A program made the position numbers and the translations under genes. Positions 11,101 through 23,114 of a stretch of DNA of 64,000 bases are shown here, piece by piece (position 1 is the first letter of the stretch; each line of letters opens with the position of its first letter). The stretch is from Dysidea avara (lineage: Eukaryota > Porifera > Demospongiae > Dictyoceratida > Dysideidae), in NCBI RefSeq assembly GCF_963678975.1, contig NC_089274.1, positions 48,328,075 through 48,392,074 of the forward strand. The letters are read 5' to 3'. The notes under the pieces are model-generated. The model worked only from the letters and a program-made list of their open reading frames with translations. It searched no databases and had not been told where the DNA came from.

Positions 11101-13181
11101 AAAAAAATCCTTGTGAGTAATTGTCATTAATTGATGGCTATAGTTATCCGGGCCTTTGTAGCAACTATAGATACTCCAGGTGTGCAGTAACTAGGTGGTA
11201 CTGTGGGACTCAATGCAAACCAATCAACCTACCTAACTTGAGGAGGTGCAGTGTTTTCAATAGCAACCATCCAACTCAGTGTACAGTAATATGCAAATGT
11301 ACAAAACATACACATATGCACCTGTGGGCCCATATGCAAACACGGTAGCATTATAGCCTGTAAGAACACTATCAATCAGACATTTTGTTGTCGCCTCATA
11401 CACTTCTACCTACAAAAGGAAATCAAACACTCAACACGATGGATATTACTACTAGCCGTACCTGTGGTGTCTGTGGTCCCAGGGCACAATCAAACAAATA
11501 TTCTTTCTGTCGAGACCTGTTCTGCCGAAGAATGTCATCAGCTGTATCACAAGGATCTTGTAGCACTACAAGCTGGTTGGACCAGTTAATACAGTAGTGA
11601 GAGCAAATTACTCTGATAGTAACACATGTATACATAAGTAACATGGCTGCCTTATATACATAGAGTGCTTTGCCTACCAATAATGCCTAGCTTCTGTCAG
11701 CAGCCACAGCCGCATATTACCCAGGCAACTAAGCCAGACATGAGCTTGCATATAAATTTACTGGTGTCAGTTTAGTAGTCTGGTGGCACACGCCCCTTCG
11801 CAAAAGTATGCTTCAGCTTAGCATAGCAAAGTTGTACTGGATTACCAAAAACTGGTGCAACCAATCAGAACGCTCCACGTTTACTGAGCACATTTTTGTT
11901 CATGTTACATCAAAGGAATGAATCAAATGCTCTAACAATACTGAAAGAAATGAAAGAAGTTAGGTGATAAAGAACAAAGAGAAGAAAGTGTTATTTCGGG
12001 AAGGGCTTTTCACCTTGTTTGATATGCGAAAAAGCCGGGTTATGCTCTGATTTCCTAGGTAGGGAGAAACGTGTATTCTATAAAAGTAGACCAATCCACT
12101 TTCGCCTGTGTAAAGGCAAAGAAAGTTCAATATCTCTACCAGTTTTTGGTGAGACACTTTAGTTAAAGCCATTTTTTGTTACGTCATTACATTCAAATTA
12201 AACTGATCCCTCCAGAACAGCTAAGCATACCAAACCCTTACTTTTTGTGAAGGGGCGTGCACCGCCAGACTATCAGTTTAGTCATTAGCTCGATTAAAAC
12301 CAGCAAAACTTGTTATATTGCAGAGGTTATATCATTAAGAATTTGCCACCTGTAATGCATCCATAACCATGGCTCTACATGCGGTATGGTATGGGACTTG
12401 AACACACTTCTGCTAACAAATTTAGCTATGTCTTTTCGGGTAGATTATAGCAGCTATTATTTACCAATATCACCATAGAAACATAGAATTCCAATACAGC
12501 TTTAATGGTGTTTACATAACAATAGTGTGATATGATAAAATGCTTAAGTGCTCAGCACACTCTATACAGCTATAGCTACAGTTGACATTTATACAAGGTT
12601 AGATCACAACGTACATTTTTATCCACCACATGGGCAATGTAGCGTGCTCCATGGCTCACTTCCAATGTATTGATGGGTCGTACTCGCAATGCCACCTGCA
12701 AGAACACACCACGAGTCTAGTAGCTAATACAGCAATTCAGCCGATCAAGTATTACGGCTACTCAATACAAATAAAGTGCAGAGACTTACTGTTAGAGATT
12801 GTTGCGAAGCGTTGTCGGCAGGCATCATTGTTTTCCCCCTCCCAATGGTCGATTACCTATATACAAACGATGATGATCGGTTTGTTAATGGCCGGTTCAG
12901 TTTGGTTGCAAAAACACGAAAACACAGTAAGTATTAAACTGAAAATTTCGGTTTACAAAGAGCTCTGCTGCCTATAGCCTTTGTGCTGTAAGCTGCTGCA
13001 ATTTCGTAGGAACTCTTTGATGTGCGGGTTGCATGAAGCCGCACCACGGGGGGTCGGGCTTCAGTAACTAGAGGTGTTAGGTTTTGGCTAGCTACGATCA
13101 TAGCTAAAGATTGTGCTACGCCTTGAGAGATCGGATGGGTACAACTCACGTTAAATTGCTCGTATCATAATCGGACGCCAT
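5122..13181 (-). CDS. KIF19: Kinesin-8 family motor KIF19-like
   Basis: In vertebrates KIF19 is a plus-end motor and microtubule depolymerase at ciliary tips that limits cilium length. Motor exons on the minus strand: 12615-12695 (VALRVRPIN), 11462-11572 ([19 protein letters not shown]), 11322-11409 ([13 protein letters not shown]), 10738-10874 ([18 protein letters not shown]-loop), 10253-10452 ([29 protein letters not shown] switch I), 10079-10205 ([14 protein letters not shown], switch II), 9737-9877 ([33 protein letters not shown]), 9564-9690 ([17 protein letters not shown], neck) and 9377-9509 (neck coiled coil). Tail coiled-coil exons include about 8349-8690, 7672-7790 and 6092-6190; the last exon, 5122 to about 5828, is Ser/Thr/Lys-rich. 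The start at 13181 ([10 protein letters not shown], exon 13150-13181) is tentative because its phase does not join exon 12615-12695 directly; a small exon may be missing. Large introns hold repeats. Confidence 0.92.
7305..7660. repeat. Dispersed 75-bp repeat units in palindromic arrangement (KIF19 intron)
   Basis: Two to three units of the family that forms the array at 29815-30415 occur here in both orientations. The marker words are ATGACCTCATTAATAAGACC and its complement. Forward copies at about 7310-7440 face reverse copies at about 7450-7605, followed by a further degenerate unit, so the stretch can fold into a long hairpin. Other single decayed units are near 16100, 34030 and 38750. Confidence 0.8.
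9144..9285. repeat. Imperfect (CA)n microsatellite
   Basis: This is about 140 bp of CACACA runs interrupted by CTACA, in a KIF19 intron. The plus-strand ORF across it is an artefact of the repeat. Confidence 0.95.
11776..12272. mobile_element. 497-bp non-autonomous DNA transposon with 9-bp target duplication
   Basis: The left end reads TAGTCTGGTGGCACACGCCC and the right end is its complement (TAGTCTGGCGGTGCACGCCC when reversed), giving terminal inverted repeats of about 30 bp with few mismatches. The element is flanked on both sides by TCAGTTTAG (11767-11775 and 12273-12281). A 9-bp duplication fits Mutator-like elements, but the superfamily is not proven. No transposase is seen. It sits in an intron of KIF19 between the first two motor exons. 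Confidence 0.85.
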
Positions 13182-13319
13182 CGTCTTCAACTTTTCCATT
13201 AGAACTAGTGGAGACGCTGGGAAGCCACATAAATAAATTAGCGTTGTTAATTACGGTTACCTGGGCAACTAAAGACACCGGTTGTGTTGGTGCACGTGCG
13301 CATACACGTTTGTTGAACG
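13182..13319. promoter_or_regulatory. Shared promoter of KIF19 and PHF5A with RFX X-box and CACGTG
   Basis: There are 138 bp between divergent start codons. GTTACCTGGGCAAC at 13256-13269 matches the 14-bp RFX X-box (GTNRCC-NN-RGNAAC) with both half-sites intact, 75 bp upstream of the KIF19 start. X-boxes mark ciliary genes in animals. CACGTG occurs at 13293-13298, closer to PHF5A. This is read directly from sequence; function is inferred. Confidence 0.75.
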
Positions 13320-15346
13320 ATGGCGAAACATCATCCCGACTTGATCATGTGTAGAAAACAACCAGGAGTAGGTAAGGACTTTATAATATAAATACTTTTA
13401 TCTCATCATAGGTGTATTATCTGATGTTGATGGTTTTAAATAATATGAAAAGTATAAGCGTAATGTAACTTTTGCTAATGTATTTTATTCTCTTTTTTCC
13501 CCTGTTTTCAGCAATCGGAAGACTTTGTGAGAAATGTAAGTTGTGTATAGTTGCAAGTGGTTGTATTCTAATACTTTAACACAGGCGATGGCAAATGTGT
13601 TGTATGCGACTCGTATGTACGTCCGTGTACGTTAGTCCGGATATGTGACGAGTGTAACTACGGGTCCTACCAGGGACGTTGTACTATTTGTGGTGGACCA
13701 GGAGTCTCAGATGCGTATTACTGCAAAGAATGTACAGTGCAAGAAAAAGATGTAAGAGTTATAAATAAGATGAGTATAACATCAATACTAGAATGTCTAA
13801 TACCTTGGTATACAGATTTTAAAGTTTGAATTCCTTATGTTCACAAAAAAAAATATTGCTGAACTTGCAGTGGCCTTGTATTATGGTTGCAAACATGTAA
13901 ATTAAATATGTTTGTTAAGAGATTACTACACAGCATGCTTTATTTTCAACCTGTCTAGCCTTACTTGTTCACTACAAGGCTGTATAGCTTACACAGTATC
14001 AGAACATATCAATATTATGACAAAAGTACCTGGAATCGTGTGGCCATCTTAGCAAAAACCTGACTTATTCGCAAATTTTTATATTTTCTCAGCATTATCT
14101 GCAGTGTCCAAGGAATGCATCACCAAAGTTTCAGCCTTCTGTGGTGAGTGGTTTTGGAATTATAACACTAGACAGTAGGAAGAGTAAGATAATTGATTTG
14201 TACAGTGACTATACTGAAAATAAACTACAGGTGCTTACATTTGCAGCCATAACTTCCGTTTGGATTAGTCTACAGCGTTGGGATTTGGCTTACAATGTTC
14301 ACCATGGATCAGCAAATCAACCAAGGTATAGTGTTAGCCCTGTAATCACTTACGCATATGGGTATGAAGGCGGTTTAGTTGAAGAAATGATGAAGATCTT
14401 GCTTACGTTTACCGCATCGTAAAGAAACATGCGTCATATGTATACTGTTGGGGCTACAGAAACGAAGCAAAGATTTTCGAACTCTATGAGCAGGCGAATA
14501 AGGTGGTGTATAGTTTTAATCGATTTGAGTCTTCCTTCTCTGAATACCGTATGACAACAAAAATTGTAAAACGAATATTTGGCAATTTGCTATAAAATTG
14601 CAGTTTGCAAAATTTTAATTTGGCGATACTGAAAAATTGATGAATGGCGTAAGTACGATGTTGTACTGACTCGCTTTAAAGAATATTCGGGTCCTGCTTC
14701 CATAGACGCCTGCTGTACTCGAATGTCGTGGCCACACTCACTTTCAGGATTATTTGCTGTCTGTAGGCATACTCGCCCATTTATCAATAGCTGCGCACGA
14801 ATTCATGTCTGCTGCTTACATGGGCCACGCCCACTAATCGAGTTCTAGTCTAGTCAGTAAGCCACACCCATTTACATGCGTGGAACCACACTAATTTATC
14901 AGTTTCAGCAGTATCCACAAAGGTTTGTTGAAAACATATTATGCTTCAACAACTGCTTGACCTGAAATAATATTGACGAAATTTAAATTTAGTGATTTAG
15001 TGATGAATTGCCAATTTTAGTTCACCACCAAATTTAATTGATATACAGTAATGGCCCGATAAAAACTTGCATTTTTTTTCTTTGTAGCATGAGTAATTTT
15101 ACGATCTTTATTAAATTTCGATTTTCTCAATACACATGCTTGTGCAAACAAGTCGGGTTTTTGTTGAGATGGTCACATATTAAATCAAAACTTTCAGGTA
15201 TCATCCACCCATGACATGTCTCTATCTTTGGTCATGAAGTTTATTTTTTGTTGCAGAGAGATGGTTGTCCGAAGATAGTAAACCTTGGCAGTTCAAAAAC
15301 AGATTTGTTCTACGAGAGAAAGAAGTACGGCTTCAAGAAGAGATAG
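13320..15346 (+). CDS. PHF5A: PHD finger-like SF3B subunit PHF5A (SF3b14b)
   Basis: PHF5A is a core subunit of the U2 snRNP SF3b complex; it holds the branch-point adenosine pocket together with SF3B1 and acts in the nucleus. Four exons were read: 13320-13371, 13512-13535, 13585-13751 and 15257-15346, total 333 nt, exactly 110 aa as in human. The sequence is almost invariant: [54 protein letters not shown] and [20 protein letters not shown], with all the zinc-binding CxxC knuckles kept. The C-terminus is GFKKR. Intron 3 (13752-15256) is 1.5 kb, long for this locus, because a DNA transposon lies in it. The stop is 96 bp from the stop of the convergent ceramidase-like gene. Confidence 0.97.
14039..15177. 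mobile_element. 1.14-kb terminal-inverted-repeat element, copy 1 (in PHF5A intron)
   Basis: The left end TGTGGCCATCTTAGCAAAAA and the right end, reversed as TGTGACCATCTCAACAAAAA, form inverted repeats of about 28 bp continuing into CCTGACTT / CCCGACTT. An internal segment (about 14100-14400) recurs in opposite orientation in copy 2 at 27200-27813. No clear target duplication and no recognisable transposase domain are seen, so it is probably non-autonomous. Confidence 0.75.
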
Positions 15347-15442
15347 AACTATACTACTATAGGTACATGTATTAATTCAATGTGTAAAAATAACATACAG
15401 CTTAACAGTAAATATTATGTTGCTAAGGAATGTGGGTGGTTG

Positions 15443-18400
15443 TTAAGGGGCAATCTTCTTGGCGATCATAGTGCAGTTACCCCTGATCCAATCTGCTGTA
15501 TACGCACCCCAGAATGTTAACAGAGACTCATAATCACCGACGTCATATTCACGTGTTGTTGCAAAATATCCCATGTGGCTGTTGCTGTATCTGTTGAAAT
15601 AATAGGACAATGACTATGGTGAACGTTTATCTGCTACCTCTTCCCCACAGACTATAATTATCTGCATTTTCATACTCATCCTGTGAATTCTACACATTAA
15701 TAATAAACATTGTGAAGTAGAACCTGAACACTTTGGGAATCAACCAATTACCAAGGTGCCCTGATAAGTTAGGGACCTTAACTAAGTGTCTGGATTATGT
15801 AGGTGTCCTCATGTTGACAAGCCACTCTTAATTTTGAAATCCACTGACAAAGACCTGCCAAAATTAGCATGCAATATTGTGTGGTAAAGTTTTAACAACC
15901 TGGTCTAGTGGTTGGTTTCTAGTTAGAGTGATAAATATTTTTGTTAAATATGTAATACATTTTGACAATTATCAATAACAATCAAGTTGTTTATCATATG
16001 ACACTCTAATATTACACTTAGTGATTTTGGCGGGATAAACCCACAAATGAATCGTGTAGTCTTTTTTCTGGTAATAAACTAAGTCATGTTTGTATGTGTT
16101 TGAGACCTACTTGACATGGTCACTATAATGAGGTAGACTTTTTTGTTAGGGATGAAGTGGTCACTAAGTGCTCAAGGTGTAAAGAGTTGTATGTAATTTC
16201 AGCAACACTACCCATTAAACAAAGATTGCAACATGGTATCACCATACCCTCCTAGTAGAACATTGTCAAATTTCATATTGAGCAAGTCATTTCTGATCTC
16301 TGTTCCCAGGTCACTCAGAGCCTCCCCTGGAATAGTCACCATTCCAGTGTTGGTACCATTGATACTGTGGAATGGAGTATGAAGTATTAGCCAACGTTGA
16401 TTCTAACTCACTTGAATGCAAACGCTCCAAACTTGGGATTCTGTTCCACCCATGCTTCATTCAAGTGAAGGTTGATATCACAGTTTAACTATAACAATAT
16501 AACACAAGTACTATAGGACTAATAAGTGTCATCGCACTACACACACAACTCACCACTCTACAGATAGTACAGATGTCCAAGGGACCTCCTTTAGTACAGT
16601 TCTCCACTCTAGCTAGGGTCAAGTTACCATTCGTCTCCCCAAACGGGATTACCTGAGCTGCAACTTTGATGGTCACATTCTGTGAAGTCTTAATATTGTT
16701 CCTGGCATTCATGATAGCCGTAGCAATAACAGGTGCTCCGTCAAATTGTGGCATGTTATTACAAGTGCTGTTGGCTATATGGGAACAACAATAATGTAAT
16801 GTGGAACCTGTACACTTTAAAATTGTCTGATTGTCCAGGTCAGTTTATGTACTAAGGGATGCTTTGGGGCTTTACCTGGATTATGTAACTGTTATCAAGT
16901 GTTCCTCAGCATTCATTTGACTTTATTGTTTATGCAGCTTGTTAAATGTGTGAGGTGTTGATGAGTTACTAACTACCGTATCTTGGGAATTTTTGAGAGG
17001 CAAGAATTTTAGCAGTAGTGCTCATATAAAGTGAATATGTTGGGATATTTGATACACAGAGCTCCATCCTACTACTCTAATAGAATATACAGTTGTTAAG
17101 CAGGAGGAGAAAATTTACTCGATTGAAGTTTGTTGACAAAAAAAAGTTTACAATGTAGTGAAATTATCTATTGTGGTAAATAAAAACATTTTGAGAAAAT
17201 GAAATGCTTCTCATACATAAAATTCATCAAACTATCCTACAGTGGGGGCATTGAAATACTCTAATTGTACAGTCATTAAAATTTCTGTGCACATCTGAGT
17301 GTACTCACAAGGGGCAATGTCCCCAGCATCAGCATTAATAAACATGGCTACTCCACTATTCATTGTCTCCAGTACATCATTCACACCACCCATAATGTCC
17401 CCATTAGATAACATCTGACTTGGTCCCCAACATGTGCCATGAATTGCATAATTCCACACTAAATTAGTGAAATATACATAAATACAAATTACAGAATTGA
17501 GATAGTAGCTATACCTGTAGCTAGTGGTTTACCATCACCATCATTAACACTGATCACTCCCAGATTGGGGTCAATGTCATCTTTTTTCAGGTAGGGACTG
17601 ATATCAGCTCTTCTGTTTTCAGTAACTCCTGTCAACTGTGCAATATCTACCAGTAGAAAATTCAGGAGTGAATTTAGTATGTGTAGTGTACATGAGTGCG
17701 TGCGTGTGTGTGTAGTGGATATACCTATGCCAATAGAGCCATCTTGCAGGTTAGCAGCAGCTTCAAGCATGGCCGTTGCTATTGAGTTGGCCAGTGTTTC
17801 TTGTAGTTCTGTAGCAATGAAACACATGTTCTGTCATTCTCTCTCCCCTAATTCTTACCTGGTACTAACAGATCCATTGCTGGGGCCACTGCCCAGAGGA
17901 ACTCAGGCGTGATACCCCCAGGACCACTATGTGTGTGTGATCCAAATAATGCAATATTATCAAATGGAATTGTAAATCCTTTGGAGGTAGCAATGTCATA
18001 AGCTAGTTGCATAAGTGTCCCATCTGATCCTGTGAATGACAACACAAATGATCAGTTACCACATCACTTGTAAGTTTGGCAGAATGACAACTTGTATCCT
18101 CCAAATATTGTCAACCCATATAAAGGTATTTTGTGCCAAAATAATATCAATCAAGTGTTTACTTTCCGATAATCAAACAGACCTTGGAGAGCAAAAAGGC
18201 TATACCTATGGTATGTTCACGTTGCATGAGCTGAATCCTTACAAACATTTAATAACTCATGGATGATGCAATTACACACGATCTTGAAATTTGGCTCATT
18301 TATAGTACTGCTTGACCCACTAAAAATATTTCAAATCCTTTTTGTTCACATGTTTGACATATTTACAGCCAATCAAAATTTTCACAATACATTTCCTATG

Positions 18401-21400
18401 GAAAGCCATATAAGTACAGTGTCCATTACAGCCCTTTCCTGAACTTGTAATGGAGCCAAACTGTACGTGCCTGTTGTTGATACCTTTGCTGTTACCAATG
18501 ATCATTTGGTTGGCTGAAATGTTAACTCTGTTGAGAAAAAATCCATTAAACATTTTTAGCTGTTTTTCAGGATTCAGCTCAACGTGAACATACTATAATG
18601 TGTTCTTTCTGGACAGAAAATGGAGACTTTAAAAAAAGATCTCAAGTCCTCATGTCATACCAATAGCATCAAGTGTCACAAAGCAAATCTGTTCATCTCC
18701 AGTGTCAATGACTAGTGCCTTCACCCAAGTTGGCTGGAGATGACCTTTGCTCGGCATCATCCACTGAATGACAACAACATGTAAACAATTACTACAGCAT
18801 ACAGTAGCTGAGTGAGGGACATACACCAATCAGAATCACCATGGTGACATTATTCCCAATGCATATAAACTAACAGTTTCATGCACAAGAAATGTTTTTG
18901 TGAGTGGCCACACTTACTAACTCTACATTGTTTCTTTGTGATGATGATCACCTTTTAGGTAAGTGTTATAAGACCAGGGTGCATGGTACACAGCCAGTTT
19001 ATCCCACTGTTCTCCACTATGAGGTCCTGGGTATGGCACCAATGATTGTTACAATGTTTCATTGAAGGACCACAATTTTTTTTGGCATTAACTAACAGTG
19101 TTGGGAGTAACGCGTTACGTAATATTATTACTTTTGTGGTAACAAAGTAATATAACGAAATACACTATAAAAACAGGTAATATAATGCAAGTTACTTTAC
19201 TTATGAATGTAACGCGTTACCTAAGTAATATAGTTACTGTAACGAGCCTAATATTACATAATATTATTACTTCCAAGTAACGAAGTTACCAATCTCGTTA
19301 GTTATCCTCTGAGTAACGCCTAACCACAACGAAGTAACGAGGCCTACTGAATGAAGCTTATTCACCAGCTTCTTACTTATAACCAAGATTTGCACATTGT
19401 CCAACAACACAATCATGTCACGTGATAAAGTGGTAGTTTCACACGTGAAAGCTTAAGGCTGTGAACACAAAGTAATATAATATGTAATATTATTACAGTT
19501 ACTTTATTTTATGGGTAATATGTAACTGTAACTAAATAGTTCAGTTGCAAGTAATATGTAATATGTAACTAGTTACTTTTACAAAGTAACTTGCCCAACA
19601 CTGTTAACTAAGCTCACAATGATTGAGATAAGTTAAGATGAGACCAAACCTGTCTGCTACTGGACCTGTTATCAACAGAGCCACAAGCATTGCCCATAAT
19701 GACATCATGTATAGCTAAACTGAACTATCGATGACTGCATATGCACAAAAATCTCAGCAGTCATGACATGATCCAGCATCACTACCCACACTACTCAGGT
19801 ACTTAGAGTACTAGTAACCAGCAAAGAAACTGAAGTCCACACTAGATGACATGCAAAGTTGTGCATCTGCTTCCTCACTTCACACCAGGTAAGGTAACTT
19901 TGTGACTTGTGAATTTCAACTTTGATGGGCTGTAACCATCTAATGAAATCATTTTAATATTTTGTGTTGAAGATACACAGGGTATGGTGATTACCGGTAC
20001 CAAAGTGGTAGTTTCTAGCTACTCTGGTTTTTATGACAACACAGTTTGATTGGACATTAAAAAACTTCAGTTCCATTCCCAAAACTTTGCTATAGCCAAG
20101 TCTCTAGCTATCTCTTCCAAGTGCAACATTTGTACTAGCTTAGTATACAGTTAATAGCCAACAAGTACATAAATCTAGCCTTTCTCAAAGCCCAACCAAT
20201 GTGATTGAATTATTGAAATTGCTGGAAGTTAATGCTGTGCTACAATCTTCTTGTTGCTGGCTTACTGTCAGAAATTCACAAAATTACCCCATATGCATTT
20301 TTTGCCACTGCTGGATATTTTGTGCATATTTTCCTAATGGCTATGTTGAATCACTCACAAAGTGATATGCACAGATCACATAAATAGAATTTGCTTGTAG
20401 CCATATTGCATATTTCATTGCAGTCTGTTTTATTGATAGTAAATTATGGACACAAACGTAATAATTATTATATTCACAGAATTACCGCTGGGTGGTACTG
20501 AGAATGTAGCTTCCCATCCAAATGTTTTCAAAATTTATATTGTCCAATAAGATAAACCACTGCACTTGTCTCTTCTTAAAGTGTGACAGAGCAAAGACAT
20601 GAATTAACTAGTATTATAACTATCCCAATATAATAATGTATATACTTCATAGAAAAGCCTTTCACATATGGTAGCATGACATAAAGAAATCTTGACAATG
20701 ATGACATTCAGTGTGGGTACTGTGGGCATTCTCTACTACTGATTTGGAGTTGTGATTGCCATTTTAATTTTGCTGCCTTGCAAACAAAAACATGTGCTTA
20801 CATGCACTGTGGCAAAATACTGGTTTGTGTAAAAATCTGGCCAATTATAGTAGTCAACAAAAATTGGTATGCATGGGCTGGCCAATTTTAAAATTGGTCT
20901 GGCCCAGACTAGCTATGACAACCAAACTTGGTCCATAACTGGTTCAGGTTAGATATCACTGGAATATGATGGGTTAAGTCAGAGCTCAAATAATAGGACA
21001 TGGCTTTTGTCCTATTCTTATAGACACACCTAGTAGTGTATAGTAACCAGTGGGTGTAATACATGAGGTAAAGCAGTTGAAGATTTGAAAATTAATTGTT
21101 TAATTCCCATTTCTAGCATGCAGGAAGAACTGAAATGGGAATTGAAGAATTAAGTTGTTTGGCCTATTCTGCCCCAGAATATATTTTGGCTATTCCATTG
21201 CTTATAGCCGGCTAAAATAATTTGATTATGCTGATTAAATCACCAGTACTAGAGGATTACTGGATCTATTGGTCATGTGAACTCTACATGCATTACGTTA
21301 GTTTATTCATTACTGTGATAACAAAAGACTTTACACAGGGGGAGGGGGAATTAACAATCACAAAATTATTGTGAATATGGTTCCTAAATTGGTTGATAGA

Positions 21401-23062
21401 GGTAAATGTCTTTGGCTGGGTCTTTGATGTAGTTTCGTCTTATCTATGGACTGCAGAAGATACCTATAGCTGTGGTTAAACAGCAGGACATTTCATGCTG
21501 ATAGTCCACTAACATTACAGCAAACTGTGAATCTAGAGAGCAATCCTAGCTAATAGCTCACTGCATCAACATACATGGATATCAGCTGAAAGTTGTCCAG
21601 TTAGCACGAGTGGTTATTTCCAGTCTTTAATATGGTTGAAACCATGCAGGTTGTGTAGCTGTGATGCAGTTCTTGGGTCATGGAAGTGGAGTATGCAGTC
21701 AGGGTACCATCAGTGTACCTGGACCGATTTTCCAATTTTTGGACACTACACCACACACTTCTACTGCTTGATTATCTCTCTAGAGAGATCATCATCTCTG
21801 CCCCAACATGGAAGGAACACACTCAGGTGATGCTGAATAACCCATTTACAAGCAATCGAATTTAGGCTAGGAGAGAGAACCCACACCTAGCCAGGGGATG
21901 TTATAATGTACAATCTTTCGTTCGCTCCTGCTTTGAGTATGGCCATCTTGGTGCTGCCAGAAGTCACTTGGAGCATCTGGATGCTCTCAGCATCAAGCTT
22001 CCGGTATTTGTCATACCACCTTTCCATCCCTGCAGCCACGCCAGCATGCTGCAGCAATTGGTTGATTATCGGATGGTGAGGGTGGTGGAGATTTACAGTC
22101 GTTTCTTCCTCAATTTGTTACAACTTCACTAGGAGATTGTCTCACTTAACTGATGTATCAGATCCTGCTCGGGCACCTAGACTGCACAATCCTATCACAA
22201 TCAAATTGTTGGATAGGTTCCGCAGAAGTTGGCATGGTGCAATTTCAACAATATGGGACACTCTACCTGCCAATTTATTGCTACAGGGCCATGCCACAGG
22301 ATGGTGCTCCATGTTGAAATGTCTCCAACGCTGCTGCCATTAATAACGTTATGTTGTATGTATTGTACACACATTGCTGTGCTAATTGTTTTAAATGATG
22401 AGGTCATATCATAAAAACATTTTAAAATGCTGAGTAACCTATTTACAAACCATTGAGATTAGGCTAGGAGAGAACTCACCTAACCAGCAGATGCTGTATG
22501 AGTAACCTATCTGAAATCTAGGTCAGGTGAGAGGACCCCCAGGAGGGTGGATAGGCCATAGACAATTTCAGGGACCTGAGTCAGATATTTGGTCTGTCTC
22601 ATGGCAAGGCATGGTGTACCCATAATGTAAAGCCATCTTGTTGGCTTGCAAGGCCAATGCAAGGGAGTCCCTGGTCTCTACCACTAGGAAAAGCTGCCAT
22701 TAGGCTACTTATTTACATGTTTCAGATCAGAAACTTAGCCTAAACCATGCAGATGGGTGGCTCATTATTCATCATGCACCTAACTGGTTTACTAGCTGAA
22801 TGCTTTATTAGAATGTTTCGATCTTTTATTAATCACCATTCTGCTGAACTTACAATTAAATTCTTTTCAGCTCCCCTGGCATTTGGCCCCCCTTCCTCTA
22901 TGTGGCCTAGTGATGTAAGTAAGTTAGTTAATAACTTCTATATAATTATTATACATTGAATGAGATGATGGAAAGTTTCATAATAATGACCAAATTTAGG
23001 TGGTGAGACATAGCAATGCAGGCGGGGGGGTCTGAAACATAAAATTAGCAATAAATGGCCTT

Positions 23063-23114
<52 letters not shown>

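Noticed and set aside
11715..11730. Second X-box-like word ATTACCCAGGCAAC
   Set aside because: One half-site base is wrong and it lies deep in a KIF19 intron, far from any start.
12630..12977. 115-aa plus-strand ORF
   Set aside because: Antisense to a KIF19 motor exon and adjoining intron.
12934..13149. 71-aa minus-strand ORF just inside KIF19
   Set aside because: It does not resemble a kinesin N-terminus and is probably the first intron.
14141..14422. 93-aa ORF inside the transposon in the PHF5A intron
   Set aside because: No transposase motif, and copy 2 does not conserve the frame.
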